64,000 nt of DNA from Achromobacter sp. AONIH1 (GCF_002902905.1 NZ_CP026124.1:310001-374000); one strand, 5' to 3'. Counted from the first letter of the stretch, positions 1-12,290 are shown. Notes: generated from the sequence alone by a model not told the origin. Program-made: numbers and translations.

Positions 1-162
1 AGGCGACACCAGCACACGTCCGAAACAGACCAATCCCTCCAACATGTGTACCGGCAACCTGGCACGTTCCTGCTGCTCCACTTCCATGACGATATTGGCA
101 CCGTCCTTGTGCAACCAGGCCCCCTCGGTGGTGACGTACAACGTATTCAACTGTCTGCGCAT
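1..162 (-). CDS. cas1: Cas1 integrase of the type I-C system (N-terminal part, cut by window edge)
   Basis: The first 54 codons of a Cas1 protein. It begins MRRQLNTLYV, followed by the beta-sheet segment with LPVHMLEGLVCFG typical of Cas1 N-terminal domains. The catalytic C-terminal domain lies off the left edge. Cas1 works with Cas2 to insert new spacers into the CRISPR array. The start overlaps the end of cas4 by 16 bases, so the two are translationally coupled. From the usual I-C gene order, cas2 and the repeat array should follow to the left; this is inference, as neither is in the window. Confidence 0.9.
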   Translation of the reverse strand, partial: MRRQLNTLYVTTEGAWLHKDGANIVMEVEQQERARLPVHMLEGLVCFGRVLVSP

Positions 163-803
163 GACGTACCCTCTTCGTTCATAGGCCATTGCTGGGCCAG
201 CCACGCATTGACGCTTAGGTCGCGCCCCAACAGCCGGGGCTGGCACAGGTCCAGCAATGAACAGGCGTCACACAGCCGTGGGTGATACTGAGCCGTAGGG
301 GTCACACCCGCCGCCAGCATCGACCGCACCGCGGCGATAGTATCCAGGGTCAGCTGGCGCAACTCATCGTCAAAGCACACATCGACGCGGCGACGCGTGG
401 CGCCGTAATAGAGCGCCCCGGCATGGATTTGCTGGTCCAGCATCGACTCCAGGCACAAGGCCTGGGCGCACAGTTGCACCTCATCAGCCCGATGCGCCTT
501 GGGGCGTCCACGCTTGTACTCCACCGGAAATGCCTGCTCGCCGTGCGGCTCCTGATGAAACTCGACCACGTCGGCAATACCGGAAATGCCCAGGCGTACT
601 TCCGCCAACGGCATGGCCGTGACCACGCGAACGCCCTTACGGCGCTCCATTTTTGGTTGATCGGCCTTTTCGTGAAGCAGGCGGCCTTCAGCGGTATGCC
701 TGCTTTCCGCCCACAATTGCTCGACATGGATCAACGCGCATTGCCGAGGGCAGTACAGATAATGCTGCAACGCCGACAGGGCAATGACGTCGTCTTCGTC
801 CAT
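147..803 (-). CDS. cas4: Cas4 RecB-like exonuclease of type I-C adaptation module
   Basis: A 218-residue protein with the Cas4 layout. Cys18 sits in YCPRQC and a C-terminal cluster has Cys178, Cys181 and Cys187 (LCDACSLLDLC); together these are the expected iron-sulfur ligands. The PD-(D/E)xK nuclease core is visible as Asp78 (GIADVV) and Glu95-x-Lys97 (VEYK). Cas4 proteins trim prespacers and help select those next to a correct PAM before Cas1-Cas2 integration. It lies 27 bases after cas7c and overlaps cas1, so it is part of the same minus-strand operon. Length is normal for the family. Confidence 0.95.
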   Translation of the reverse strand: MDEDDVIALSALQHYLYCPRQCALIHVEQLWAESRHTAEGRLLHEKADQPKMERRKGVRVVTAMPLAEVRLGISGIADVVEFHQEPHGEQAFPVEYKRGRPKAHRADEVQLCAQALCLESMLDQQIHAGALYYGATRRRVDVCFDDELRQLTLDTIAAVRSMLAAGVTPTAQYHPRLCDACSLLDLCQPRLLGRDLSVNAWLAQQWPMNEEGTSCADS

Positions 804-830
804 GTCTTTTCCCGGAAGATCGGTATCTGA

Positions 831-1708
831 TCAGATCAGCTCGCGCACGGTCACTCCTGAAGGCACAGAAGCCGTGTCGACTCGGACCCTGTAATCCTCA
901 TAGCGGCGTGGCGCGCCGGCCTCTTCCCCTTGCACCGGCTCGACCTTGACCGCATCGAACAGTACATGCGCGGGCGCGTTGCCCATGGCGCTTTCATGTT
1001 CGAACACAATAAGCTTGCGCGCCGCCATCTCGCCACGCGCAGCGGAACGATCATGCTCGAACATATTGATCAGCGCGCGCCAGAACAGATCCAGGTCCTC
1101 GTTCGAGAATCCGGTTCGCTCTGCCAGCTTGGCCGAAATGAAACCATGGGCGCGATACAGGCCGTAGGGGATGATGTGCTTGCGGCCCATGGTTCGATTG
1201 TCACCGCTCTGGGCTTCGGCTTCTTTTTCCGTGGTGACGGCCATGCGAGTGATGGAGATCTCCAGTGGCACCACCGGGTCGATGGAGGTAGCGAATGCCA
1301 TTTGAATGGGCCCGCGCACCTGGCCGGCATTGATGCCGGTGGTCATGACGGCTCCAAAACTGCGAATGTCGAAGAAGTTGGCGCACATCCAGGCCGTGAT
1401 CTCGCGAGCCTTGGCTTCATCCTTGGGGAGCTTCTTGTCCTCGGGTTTGATGCCGATGGCCTCATAGGCCTTGCGGTGCTGGTTGTTCAGGATGGCCTTT
1501 TCCTGCATGTAGATCGCATGGCCCGGGGCATCTTCCTTGTCCAGGCTCACGAAGTTGCGGATCTTGCGCTTGAGGCAGACGTCCGTGACCAAGCCACGGT
1601 TGGTCTCGGGGTCCAGGCGCGGCAAGTTGCCAGCGTCGGGATCGCCATTGGGGTTGCCATTTGTGATGTCGAACAGATAAACGAATTCGTAGCGGTGAGC
1701 GATGGCGG

Positions 1709-1712
<4 letters not shown>
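831..1712 (-). CDS. cas7c: Cas7c (Csd2) backbone subunit of the type I-C Cascade
   Basis: A 293-residue protein whose N-terminus ([19 protein letters not shown]) is the hallmark of the Csd2/Cas7 family. Several copies of Cas7 coat the spacer part of the crRNA and form the backbone of the surveillance complex. The segment [10 protein letters not shown] near residues 117-126 and the RGPIQ motif that follows are family signatures. The start overlaps the end of cas8c by four bases (ATGA), which keeps the subunits translationally coupled. Length is normal and no damage is seen. Confidence 0.96.
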
Positions 1713-4227
<2,515 letters not shown>

Positions 4228-4246
4228 TTATTCAATACCCTCGCCT

Positions 4247-6502
4247 TCACCAACACAGCTGATTCGCCTGAATCAACGCCGGTTCGTCGAAATTGACTCC
4301 ATAGCGCGGGTCATACAGACCGTGATGGACCAATTGCATGAATTGCTCTCCCCATTTCTTTGGATTCACGGGAGCAATAGCGCCCGCCTTGTACAGCGCA
4401 TCGAATCCGTTCCTGGGAAGCTGTACCAAATAGGGCTGCAGGCGTCTGGACAACCCCACGCTGCCGTCGGCAAACTCCAGCGCTTTCAAAGCGGCATTTG
4501 CCTCATCGTCGTACGACACAATGATGGGTAATTGCACGCTGTCGATCATGCGGAATTCTGCTGCCAGCACCTCCATGGGCAAGCTATCGAGCCGGCTTTC
4601 CGCCAGACGCTTCAGTAGACTGGCCCTATCCAATGCCTGCCCCCCTTTTTGCCAGTAGAGCAGCGAAAAATAACGCTCGATCGCCTGGGGGCACAGTGGA
4701 TCTGCTTCAAACTGCCTGAGCACCTCGCGAGCCGATTGCGCGTATTGCCTAAGCTCGGGCGGCGGCGCCCAATCCGGATTTTCAGGCAGAAAGACCAACA
4801 CTTCGCTACTCTCGCGCTCGCTCCGCCCTTCCCGATTACAACGACCAGCCGCCTGGGCAATAGAGTCCAGGCCCGCCTCGGCCCGCAGCACCGTGGGAAA
4901 GTCCACGTCCACGCCGGCCTCGATAAGACTTGTCGACACCAGGCGGCAGGGCTTTCCATCCTTGAGCAGTTGCCGCACCTCGGCCAACACCTCGCTCCGG
5001 TGCCTGGCGCACATCAGCGTCGTCAGGTGGCGCGCGCCTGGCAAATCGGCCATGGCTTGGTAGACAGCCCGCGCATGGCGGCGGTTATTGACAATGCACA
5101 GCACCTGGTCGCGCGAGCGCATGTGTTCAGCCAGCGCCTCATCATCCAGCGCCCCAAGATGCCGCACGCGCACGCGTTCGAGCTGCTTGAACAACTGTTC
5201 AGGGTCTGGCGCCAATTCCCTCACTTCCGCAAGACCACCCTCGAACGCGGGCGCGGTCAACGCCGGCTGTGTCGCCGTGCACAGCACCACGCTCGCCCGA
5301 TAATTGCGCGCCAGCTCATCGATGGCCGCGACACAGGGCCGCAACAGCTTCAGAGGCATGGTCTGGGCTTCATCCAGCACCACCACGCTGCCCGCAATCC
5401 GATGCAGCTTGCGGCATTGCGACGGCTTGGCGGCGAACAGGCTTTCGAAAAACTGCACGGCGGTGGTGACGACAATGGGCGCGTCCCAGTTCTCCATGGC
5501 CAGTTGCAGTTTTTTCTGCGCCTGATATCGCTCCGGATCGCCGCTGGGCGGCTCGGGCTGGACGAAGGCGCTGTGATGTTCGAGCACGGCTTTCTCGCCT
5601 AGCGGACCCAGTGCCTTGCGAAATACGGCGGCGTTCTGTTCAACGATGCTGGTGAACGGGATCACGAAAATCACCCGGCGCAATCCATGACGGATGGCAT
5701 GATCGAGCGCGAAAGCCAGTGAAGCCAGCGTCTTTCCGCCCCCCGTGGGCACGGTCAATGAAAATAGCCCCGGCTCCAATTCCGCCTGTGCGCACACATG
5801 CTGAAGAATCCACGCACGAATGGGGTTGACTCCCCCGTTCCTGGGCAGCCCCGCCAGATGCAGATTCAACTGCGCCCGCAATTGCGCCAGATCGGGCGGA
5901 CTGTCATCGGCATTGCGATGATCGGGACGCCCCTCGGTACGCAGGTAAAAGCGCTCGGTGTCTAGAAAATCGGCATCCACCAGGCAAGAAAACAGCATGC
6001 GGGACAGAAAAGCCAGCTGAAAATTCGCGCGCTCGCGACTGTGGACTTTCAGGGGTGGGAGTGGCAACGCCTGCGCAACTGGCAGCGTGATGTCTTGCTT
6101 CCAGGCAGAATCGAGCAAAGGCAATTCGAATGCAGGATCAAGCCGCTGTCGCAAGGACGTACGCTCGCCGTCGCCATCGCCGTTGGCAAGCCCCGCGTGG
6201 TGACCGGCTATGCCATACGCCAGCAGATGCCCGTAGCGAGGATATTGCTGCACCGCTATTCGGGCGCCCCAGGTGGAATGATCCACACGCTGCGCGGCGC
6301 CTTTCAACCTCTTTTGAAACGCCTCGGTATATTTACCCAGATCATGCAGCCAGCCCTGGACTTCAGCGCAGGCCCCCCCGCCAAATACATCGGCATATTC
6401 CTTGGCGAGAGCACCGACACCCTTCAGATGATCCGGCAAGGATTGCCAATCAGCCTGGCTGGCATCTGCAGTAGAGTGCGCGAAGTATAAAACCGCCGTC
6501 AC
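4247..6502 (-). CDS. cas3: Cas3 HD nuclease-helicase
   Basis: A 751-residue protein with an HD nuclease at the N-terminus (His53-Asp54 in LHDLGK, DHS at 74-76, His101-His102) and a superfamily 2 helicase behind it (PTGGGKT at 252-258, DEAQ at 377-380, TATQ at 409-412). It is recruited by Cascade after target recognition and degrades the invader. The start is a GTG at 6500-6502 preceded by AAGGATGGG. It is the first gene of the cas operon. All catalytic motifs are intact, so the interference module looks functional. Confidence 0.96.
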   Translation of the reverse strand: MTAVLYFAHSTADASQADWQSLPDHLKGVGALAKEYADVFGGGACAEVQGWLHDLGKYTEAFQKRLKGAAQRVDHSTWGARIAVQQYPRYGHLLAYGIAGHHAGLANGDGDGERTSLRQRLDPAFELPLLDSAWKQDITLPVAQALPLPPLKVHSRERANFQLAFLSRMLFSCLVDADFLDTERFYLRTEGRPDHRNADDSPPDLAQLRAQLNLHLAGLPRNGGVNPIRAWILQHVCAQAELEPGLFSLTVPTGGGKTLASLAFALDHAIRHGLRRVIFVIPFTSIVEQNAAVFRKALGPLGEKAVLEHHSAFVQPEPPSGDPERYQAQKKLQLAMENWDAPIVVTTAVQFFESLFAAKPSQCRKLHRIAGSVVVLDEAQTMPLKLLRPCVAAIDELARNYRASVVLCTATQPALTAPAFEGGLAEVRELAPDPEQLFKQLERVRVRHLGALDDEALAEHMRSRDQVLCIVNNRRHARAVYQAMADLPGARHLTTLMCARHRSEVLAEVRQLLKDGKPCRLVSTSLIEAGVDVDFPTVLRAEAGLDSIAQAAGRCNREGRSERESSEVLVFLPENPDWAPPPELRQYAQSAREVLRQFEADPLCPQAIERYFSLLYWQKGGQALDRASLLKRLAESRLDSLPMEVLAAEFRMIDSVQLPIIVSYDDEANAALKALEFADGSVGLSRRLQPYLVQLPRNGFDALYKAGAIAPVNPKKWGEQFMQLVHHGLYDPRYGVNFDEPALIQANQLCW

Positions 6503-6558
6503 ATCCCATCCTTTGGAACATCGGTTGGGACAGCATATCGTAAATTTTCAACATGACC

Positions 6559-6590
6559 GCTTACAAGCAAGAAAAACATACTTGCTTACA
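6559..6590. promoter_or_regulatory. Inverted and direct repeats in the cas operon upstream region
   Basis: The 180 bases between cas3 and htpG hold an inverted repeat AAGCAAG (6565-6571) / CTTGCTT (6581-6587) and a direct repeat GCTTACA (6559-6565 and 6584-6590). The block lies about 60-90 bases upstream of the cas3 GTG in an AT-rich stretch. This is a plausible operator or promoter region for the cas operon. No clear -35/-10 pair could be fixed by eye. Confidence 0.35.
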
Positions 6591-6635
6591 TGACACGCAA
6601 ATCGCCTTCCATATTTAGAGACGCCATACACAAGA

Positions 6636-6660
6636 ACAAGGGCGTCCCGCAAGACGCCCC
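6636..6660 (-). terminator. Rho-independent terminator of htpG
   Basis: On the minus strand a stem GGGCGTC / GACGCCC (plus strand 6640-6646 and 6653-6659) with a six-base loop is followed by TTGTTCTTGT. It lies just past the htpG stop codon. Confidence 0.8.
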
Positions 6661-6681
6661 CTTCTTTACCCCACGCCTCGC

Positions 6682-8580
6682 TTACTTCAGCAGCAAGGCA
6701 TTCAAGCGCTTGACGAAGGCCGCCGGGTCGGCGATCTGGGCGCCTTCGGCCAGCAGCGCCTGGTCCAGCAACAGGCGTGCCCACTGGTCGAACTCGTCGT
6801 CCTGAGCCGCGCGGATGCGGGCCAGCAGCGGGTGCTCGGGGTTGATCTCCAGCACCGGCTTGACGTTGGGCGCTTCCTGGCCGGCGGCCTTGAGCATGCG
6901 CAGCAGATGCGGGCTGAGTTCGTTCTGGCCCACCACCACGCAGGCGGGGGAATCCACCAGGCGCAGCGTCACGCGCACTTCCTTGACCTGGTCTTCCAGC
7001 GTCTTCTGCAGGCGCTCGACCAGCGGCTTGAAGTCCTCGGCCACTTCCGCCTGGTGCTTCTTTTCTTCCTCGTCGGCCAGCTCGGCCAAGTCCAGGCCGC
7101 CCTTGGCCACCGAGACCAGCGACTTGCCGTCGAACTCGCGCAGGTACGACAGCATCCACTCGTCAACGCGGTCGGACAGCAGCAGCACCTCGATGCCCTT
7201 CTTGCGGAAGATCTCCAGGTGCGGGCTGTTGCTAGCGGCGGCAAAGGTGTCGGCGGTGACGTAGTAGATCTTGTCCTGGCCTTCCTTCATGCGCGCCACG
7301 TAGTCGGCGAAGGACACGGTCTGCGCCTGGTCGCCGCTGTGGGTCGAGGCGAAGCGCATCAGCTTGGCGATGCGCTCCTGGTTGGCCTGATCCTCGCCGG
7401 CGCCTTCCTTCAGCACCTGGCCGAACTCGGCCCAGAACGCGGCGTAGTCGTCCTGGCGGTTCTCGGCCAGGTCTTCCAGCAGCGACAGGATGCGCTTGGC
7501 CGAGCCTTCGCGGATGGCGCGCACGTCGCGGCTTTCCTGCAGGATCTCGCGCGACACGTTCAGCGGCAGATCGGCCGAGTCGATCACCCCGCGCACGAAG
7601 CGCAGGTACGAGGGCAGCAGCTGGTCTGCGTCATCCATGATGAAGACGCGCTTGACGTACAGCTTCACGCCACGGCGGCCGTCGCGGTCCCACAGATCCA
7701 TGGGCGCGTGCTTGGGCACGTACAGCAGCTGGGTGTATTCGCTGCGGCCTTCGACGCGGTTGTGGGTCCAGGCCAGCGGGTCGTCGTAGTCGTGCGAGAC
7801 GGTCTTGTAGAACTCGCGGTACTGCTCCTCGGTCACGTCGGACTTGTTGCGAGCCCACAGCGCGTTGGCCTGGTTCACCGTTTCCAGTTCATCGGTCTTG
7901 ACCTGCTCGCCCTTTTCCTGATCCCACTCTTCCTTCTGCATGCGGATCGGCAGCGAGATGTGGTCGGAATAGCGGCGCAGGATCTCGCGCAGCTTCCAGC
8001 CGTTGAGCAGCTCGTCCTCGTCGGCGCGCAGGTGCAGCGTGACGTCAGTGCCGCGGCTGGCCTTTTCGGCGGCGGCGATGGTGAATTCGCCCTGGCCGTC
8101 GGATTCCCACTGGATCGCGTCGCTGGCGCCGGCGCGACGGCTGACCACGGTGACCTTGTCGGCCACGATGAACGAAGAATAGAAGCCCACGCCGAACTGG
8201 CCGATGAGCTGGGCGTCCTTCTGTTTGTCGCCGGTCAGCTGCGAGAAGAATTCGCGCGTGCCGGAACGGGCGATGGTGCCCAGGTTGGCCACGGCTTCCT
8301 CGCGCGACAGGCCGATGCCGTTGTCCGAGATGGTGATGCTGCGGGCGTCCTTGTCGTAGCGCACCGTGATGGCCAGCTCGCTGTCGCCTTCCAGCAGGGA
8401 CGGCTGGTCGATGGCTTCGAAGCGCAGCTTGTCGCAGGCGTCCGAGGCGTTCGACACCAGCTCGCGCAGGAAGATTTCCTTGTTGCTGTACAGCGAATGG
8501 ATCATCAGGTGCAGCAGTTGCTTCACCTCGGCCTGGAAGCCCAGGGTTTCGGACGCGGACGGCGTGGCGGTTTGGCTCAT
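6682..8580 (-). CDS. htpG: HtpG, bacterial Hsp90 chaperone
   Basis: A 632-residue Hsp90. The N-terminal ATPase domain has the GHKL signatures: [14 protein letters not shown] (helix with the catalytic Glu), ISDNGIGLS (the DNG motif) and [10 protein letters not shown]. Middle and C-terminal domains follow at normal length. I chose the ATG at 8580 ([15 protein letters not shown]) because the upstream in-frame extension has no Hsp90 similarity. HtpG refolds and matures client proteins in the cytoplasm. A heat-shock-type promoter lies 87-114 bases upstream and a terminator lies downstream, so it is probably transcribed alone. It is core chromosome, not part of the neighbouring mobile blocks. Confidence 0.97.
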   Translation of the reverse strand: MSQTATPSASETLGFQAEVKQLLHLMIHSLYSNKEIFLRELVSNASDACDKLRFEAIDQPSLLEGDSELAITVRYDKDARSITISDNGIGLSREEAVANLGTIARSGTREFFSQLTGDKQKDAQLIGQFGVGFYSSFIVADKVTVVSRRAGASDAIQWESDGQGEFTIAAAEKASRGTDVTLHLRADEDELLNGWKLREILRRYSDHISLPIRMQKEEWDQEKGEQVKTDELETVNQANALWARNKSDVTEEQYREFYKTVSHDYDDPLAWTHNRVEGRSEYTQLLYVPKHAPMDLWDRDGRRGVKLYVKRVFIMDDADQLLPSYLRFVRGVIDSADLPLNVSREILQESRDVRAIREGSAKRILSLLEDLAENRQDDYAAFWAEFGQVLKEGAGEDQANQERIAKLMRFASTHSGDQAQTVSFADYVARMKEGQDKIYYVTADTFAAASNSPHLEIFRKKGIEVLLLSDRVDEWMLSYLREFDGKSLVSVAKGGLDLAELADEEEKKHQAEVAEDFKPLVERLQKTLEDQVKEVRVTLRLVDSPACVVVGQNELSPHLLRMLKAAGQEAPNVKPVLEINPEHPLLARIRAAQDDEFDQWARLLLDQALLAEGAQIADPAAFVKRLNALLLK

Positions 8581-8666
8581 GGGTATAGGCGTATGCGTTG
8601 GAAATTTAGGGACGGAATATTCGGACCGGATCCGCAAGGCTGCGCGTCATCCGGGAAACCCTACCG

Positions 8667-8694
8667 ATGTGGGGGCCAATCGCGGGCTTTCAAG
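8667..8694 (-). promoter_or_regulatory. Sigma-32 (RpoH) type promoter of htpG
   Basis: On the minus strand CTTGAAA (8694-8688), a 13-base spacer and CCCCACAT (8674-8667) match the sigma-32 consensus CTTGAAA-N11-14-CCCCATNT at 14 of 15 positions, counting N as a match. It lies upstream of htpG, a known heat-shock gene in proteobacteria. Confidence 0.7.
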
Positions 8695-8768
8695 GGCGGG
8701 CGGCTGATCCGCTCCAACCAGCACACGCGGCGGGTCGGCGAGCCTCGCCCGCCGGCTCGCGACTCGGG

Positions 8769-9149
8769 TCAGCCGCGATACTCGCTGGCGATGCCCGTGT
8801 CCGTCAGCTGCCGCCGCAGCGTCTCGATGCTGGCCTCCAGCTCCGCCTTGGGCGCGCGGCGGAAGCGGATGTTGTCGACGCTGAAGATGTATTCCCCGCT
8901 GCTGCCGGCGTGCCGGGTCTGGACGACGAAGGCGCCGACGTAGCCGGCCCGTTCCGACCCTTGCGCCGAGAACACCACCCGCTCGATGTCGCCCAGCGGA
9001 TAGCGCCGGCTGACGACGCGGCCCGCCACCAGGTGGCCATCCTCGATGCGAAAGGCATGGGCGCGCTTGACCGCGGCCAGGCCCGCCAGCGGGCCGCCGA
9101 TGCACAGCACCAGCAGGACGATCAGGAACAGGACGATGGTCGCGTTCAT
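8769..9149 (-). CDS. Small membrane-anchored protein of unknown function
   Basis: A 126-residue protein. Residues 4-27 form one hydrophobic segment (IVLFLIVLLVLCIGGPLAGLA), and the rest is soluble and rich in beta-type residues. The soluble part resembles small PH-like or YcxB-like domains only loosely; no family can be assigned with certainty. It follows the next gene upstream on the same strand after 14 bases, so the two probably form a two-gene operon. The tail FRRAPKAELEASIETLRRQL looks like an amphipathic helix. Confidence 0.7.
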   Translation of the reverse strand: MNATIVLFLIVLLVLCIGGPLAGLAAVKRAHAFRIEDGHLVAGRVVSRRYPLGDIERVVFSAQGSERAGYVGAFVVQTRHAGSSGEYIFSVDNIRFRRAPKAELEASIETLRRQLTDTGIASEYRG

Positions 9150-9163
9150 GGCGTTGAATCAAC

Positions 9164-10573
9164 CTAGAAAATCGAGAAGATCTTGCGGTAGCGCGTCTTG
9201 GCCTCCAGCACGGTCTCGTACTGCGGCACCGCCAGCTTGCCGCCGCGGATCAGCTTGCGGATATCGTCGGCCGTGATCTGCCGCGTCTCTTGCGAGCGCA
9301 AGAGGAAGTCCGCCGCGACGGGGTCCAGGATCTGGTAGATCGGGTTGGAGATAAGCTGCGATGGCCCCATCTCGTCGAAGTAGTAGAGCGTGCCGCCCTT
9401 CTGCCAGACCGTGCCGAAGTTGTGATACACGACGCCGCGCTTGACCCACGCGCCGTCCGGCGCGTCCCGCAGCCGGTTGACCAGAGTGGAGCGCGACACC
9501 AGCCCGCCACCGCCGCCTCGGGTGGAACGGGCCCAGACTTCCTCCGCCCGCAGGAACAGCGTCTGCGCGCCGTCCGAATAGACGTAGGGCGACAGCTCGG
9601 CATACGCCCCCGAGGCGAAAGGATCGTCGCCCGCCCGTTCCAGCTGCCGCGTCTGCGTGTTGTAGAAATACAGGCCGTCCTTGCTGGCGAACAGCGCCTG
9701 GTAGACGTGCCGGCCTTTCTCGTTGATCAGCCGGTACGGCGCATGCGCGGCGTCGAAGGGCTGCGCGCCCACGTACACCATGCCGTCGCGCGGGTCGCGC
9801 AGATAGGGCTGCCGGTACAGGTCGCCCACCATGAAGGCGTGCAGCGCGGGATCGTCCGACAGCGGCAGCGGCTGCTCGTGGAAATAGACGCGGCTCCCAT
9901 CGGCGAAGAAATCATCGCTGGGCCGCACGTCGCCATCCCGGCCCGCCGGCACGCGCCGGAGCGTGGCGGGGTTCGCCTGGGGCATCTCCAGGCCCCGATA
10001 GAACGCGCGCGCGCCGTCGGTGGCCAGGTCGCGGTCCAGCAGCGGCCGATAGGGCCGGGCGCTGGCCGGCAGGGCCACGTAGGGATACAGGTAGGTCTGC
10101 GGCTTGGGCCCCGCGCCGGCCCGGTGCAGGATCTTCTGCCAGAACTCGTCCAGCAGCTCCAGCTCCCGGTTGAGCCTGCTGTGCATCGAACAGAAGTACG
10201 TGGCCGCGCCGTCGCTGAAGTAGCTGTTGCCCAGGTAGCGCGCCGATGCCGGCCGCAAGTCCGGCAGGATCAGATTGCCGCAGTAAACGTGGCGCTGGTC
10301 CCGGCCGGCCTGCCTGCCGTCGAAGGCGCCGGTGTCGAAGGCCTGGAAGCTCGCCGGGTCCGCCGCGTCGATGCGGTAGTAGCCGTTGCTGGGCACGGCG
10401 GCATAGACGGCATCCTGGTAGCGCTTGTAGATGCTATTGCCATAGGACTGCCCATGGTCGATGGTGGCGAAGTTCTCGTCATCGCCCGACATCAGCCAGA
10501 ACAGCAGGAACATGGGCAGGATCGCGACGATCAGCACGATCGTGATGACGATCCGTTTAGCTCTTTTTTGCAT
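9164..10573 (-). CDS. Membrane-anchored DKNYY-like protein of unknown function
   Basis: A 469-residue protein. It has a basic N-terminus and one membrane segment (residues about 8-28), then a long periplasmic part with repeated short units of the form DGxxxYF / GLYFYN / DGAQTLF. Such tyrosine-rich repeats resemble the DKNYY family, whose function is unknown. I chose the ATG at 10573 (MQKRAKRIVITIVL) because residues before it are low-complexity Arg/Pro. It is followed closely by another membrane-anchored protein. No catalytic motif is visible. Confidence 0.7.
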   Translation of the reverse strand: MQKRAKRIVITIVLIVAILPMFLLFWLMSGDDENFATIDHGQSYGNSIYKRYQDAVYAAVPSNGYYRIDAADPASFQAFDTGAFDGRQAGRDQRHVYCGNLILPDLRPASARYLGNSYFSDGAATYFCSMHSRLNRELELLDEFWQKILHRAGAGPKPQTYLYPYVALPASARPYRPLLDRDLATDGARAFYRGLEMPQANPATLRRVPAGRDGDVRPSDDFFADGSRVYFHEQPLPLSDDPALHAFMVGDLYRQPYLRDPRDGMVYVGAQPFDAAHAPYRLINEKGRHVYQALFASKDGLYFYNTQTRQLERAGDDPFASGAYAELSPYVYSDGAQTLFLRAEEVWARSTRGGGGGLVSRSTLVNRLRDAPDGAWVKRGVVYHNFGTVWQKGGTLYYFDEMGPSQLISNPIYQILDPVAADFLLRSQETRQITADDIRKLIRGGKLAVPQYETVLEAKTRYRKIFSIF

Positions 10574-10767
10574 GGCGTGGCGGTCCGGCGGGCGCGGTTG
10601 CGCGCCCTGGCCGGCCCTGGGTTGGCGGCAAGGGATTCTAGCAAGCGGCCCGTCCCCGACCGACCGCCCGTCCACGCGCCGCGACAGCGGGGTCACGCGG
10701 CGGGGGCTTCCCCGCTAAAATCCCGCACTTTCTTCCCATCCCCCCGTCCCTGGCCGGCCCATCCGCC

Positions 10768-12159
10768 ATGCAACCCGCCTCCCTGACCCAACCCGCCCCC
10801 CACGACGCGCACGACGCCGACGCCCCCAGCCACGACCTGGTCTACGGCCCCGACGACCGTCCCGCCGCCCCCGTCGCCTTCCTCGCCGCCCTGCAACACC
10901 TGCTGGCGATCCTGGTGCCCATCGTCACCCCCGGCCTGCTGATCTGCCAGGCGCTGGGCGTGTCCAGCCGCGACACCACGCTGATCGTGTCCATGTCGCT
11001 GGTCATCTCCGGCATCGCCACCTATGTGCAATGCAAGCGCTTCGGCCCGCTGGGCGCGGGGCTGCTGATCGTGCAGGGCACCAGCTTCAACTTCGTCGGC
11101 CCGCTGATCGCCGGCGGCTCCCTGATGGTCAAGCAGGGCACGCCGGTCGAGGCCGTCATGGCCACGATCTTCGGCGTGGTCATCGCCGGATCCTTCGTGG
11201 AAATGGGCGTCTCGCGCATCCTGCCCTTCGTCAAGCGCCTGATCACGCCGCTGGTCACCGGCATCGTGGTGCTGCTGATCGGCCTGACGCTGATCAAGGT
11301 CGGCCTGGTCAGCATGGGCGGCGGCTTCGGCGCCATGGCCAACGGCACCTTCGCCAGCGCCGAGAACCTGACGCTGTCCGGCCTGGTGCTGGGCACCATC
11401 ATCCTGCTGAACCGGGTGCCCGTGGTCTGGGTGCGCAGCACGGCGCTGGTGATCGCGCTGGCCGTCGGCTACCTGGCCGCCGCCTGGATGGGCCGCCTGG
11501 ACTTCACCGGCGCGCGCGAAGCCGCGCTGTTCCAGGTGCCCACGCCGCTGCACTTCGGCCTGGGCTTCTCGTGGTCGCTGTTCGTGCCCATGCTGATCAT
11601 CTACCTGGTCACCTCGCTCGAAGCCATCGGCGACGTGACCGCCACCAGCAAGGTGTCCAAGCAGCCCGTGGAAGGCCCGCTGTGGATGCAGCGCATCAAG
11701 GGCGGCGTGCTGGTCAACGGCGCCAACTCGCTGCTGGCCGGCGTCTTCAACACCTTCCCCAGCTCGGTGTTCGCGCAGAACAACGGCGTCATCCAGCTCA
11801 CCGGCATCGCCAGCCGCCACGTCGGCCTGTGGATCGCCGGCATGCTGGTGCTGCTGGGCCTGTTCCCGGCCGTGGCCGGCGTGCTGCAGGCCGTGCCCGA
11901 GCCCGTGCTGGGCGGCGCCGCCATGGTGATGTTCGGCGCCGTGGCCGCGTCGGGCATCAACATCCTGGCCGGCATCCGCCTGGACCGCCGCGCCCTGCTC
12001 ATCATCGCCGTGTCGCTGGCCCTGGGCCTGGGCGTGTCGCAAGTGCCGGAAATCCTGTCGCACCTGCCGCACGCGGTGAAGAGCGTGCTGGAATCGGGCG
12101 TGGCCACCGGCGGCATCTGCGCGCTGGTGATGAACTGGTTCCTGCCCGAGAAGAAATAG
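10768..12159 (+). CDS. NCS2-family purine (xanthine/urate) : proton symporter
   Basis: A 463-residue inner-membrane protein with about 14 membrane spans. Family motifs are present: ALQHLLAI in the first span (Gln43-His44), SLEAIGDVTA in span 8 and FNTFPSSVFAQNNGVIQLTG in span 10, which holds the substrate-binding Gln-Asn pair. This TM10 form matches the xanthine/urate branch (XanQ/UacT) better than the uracil branch (UraA). The first 35 residues are a hydrophilic Asp/His/Pro-rich tail. It stands alone between divergent and RNA genes. The exact substrate is inferred. Confidence 0.9.
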   Translation: MQPASLTQPAPHDAHDADAPSHDLVYGPDDRPAAPVAFLAALQHLLAILVPIVTPGLLICQALGVSSRDTTLIVSMSLVISGIATYVQCKRFGPLGAGLLIVQGTSFNFVGPLIAGGSLMVKQGTPVEAVMATIFGVVIAGSFVEMGVSRILPFVKRLITPLVTGIVVLLIGLTLIKVGLVSMGGGFGAMANGTFASAENLTLSGLVLGTIILLNRVPVVWVRSTALVIALAVGYLAAAWMGRLDFTGAREAALFQVPTPLHFGLGFSWSLFVPMLIIYLVTSLEAIGDVTATSKVSKQPVEGPLWMQRIKGGVLVNGANSLLAGVFNTFPSSVFAQNNGVIQLTGIASRHVGLWIAGMLVLLGLFPAVAGVLQAVPEPVLGGAAMVMFGAVAASGINILAGIRLDRRALLIIAVSLALGLGVSQVPEILSHLPHAVKSVLESGVATGGICALVMNWFLPEKK

Positions 12160-12169
12160 GCGGGCGCTG

Positions 12170-12192
12170 GCCGGACGGCACAACCGTCCGGC
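12170..12192 (+). terminator. Hairpin downstream of the purine permease
   Basis: A stem GCCGGACGG / CCGTCCGGC with loop CACAA begins ten bases after the stop codon. The U-tract is poor, so it may be a transcript-stabilising hairpin or a weak terminator. Confidence 0.45.
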
Positions 12193-12261
12193 GCCTTACC
12201 GCTACCGGCAAGGCTTGCTAGTCGGCGAGCCGCCAACGGCGCCCTACCCCGGGGCCGCCGC

Positions 12262-12290
12262 CTGACAATTTTTCCCAGGCCGCATATAAT
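12262..12290 (+). promoter_or_regulatory. Sigma-70 promoter of tRNA-Leu
   Basis: CTGACA (12262-12267), a 17-base spacer and a perfect TATAAT (12285-12290). The predicted start near 12297 leaves an 89-base 5' leader to be removed before the tRNA at 12386. Confidence 0.75.

Noticed and set aside
6832-8943. A 703-codon open frame on the plus strand opposite htpG
   Set aside because: It is the mirror of a well-conserved Hsp90 gene in GC-rich DNA; the translated sequence is low-complexity and matches no fold.
10693-12183. A 496-codon frame opposite the purine permease
   Set aside because: Composition is Gln/His/Gly-rich noise typical for antisense frames; the permease strand has all family motifs.
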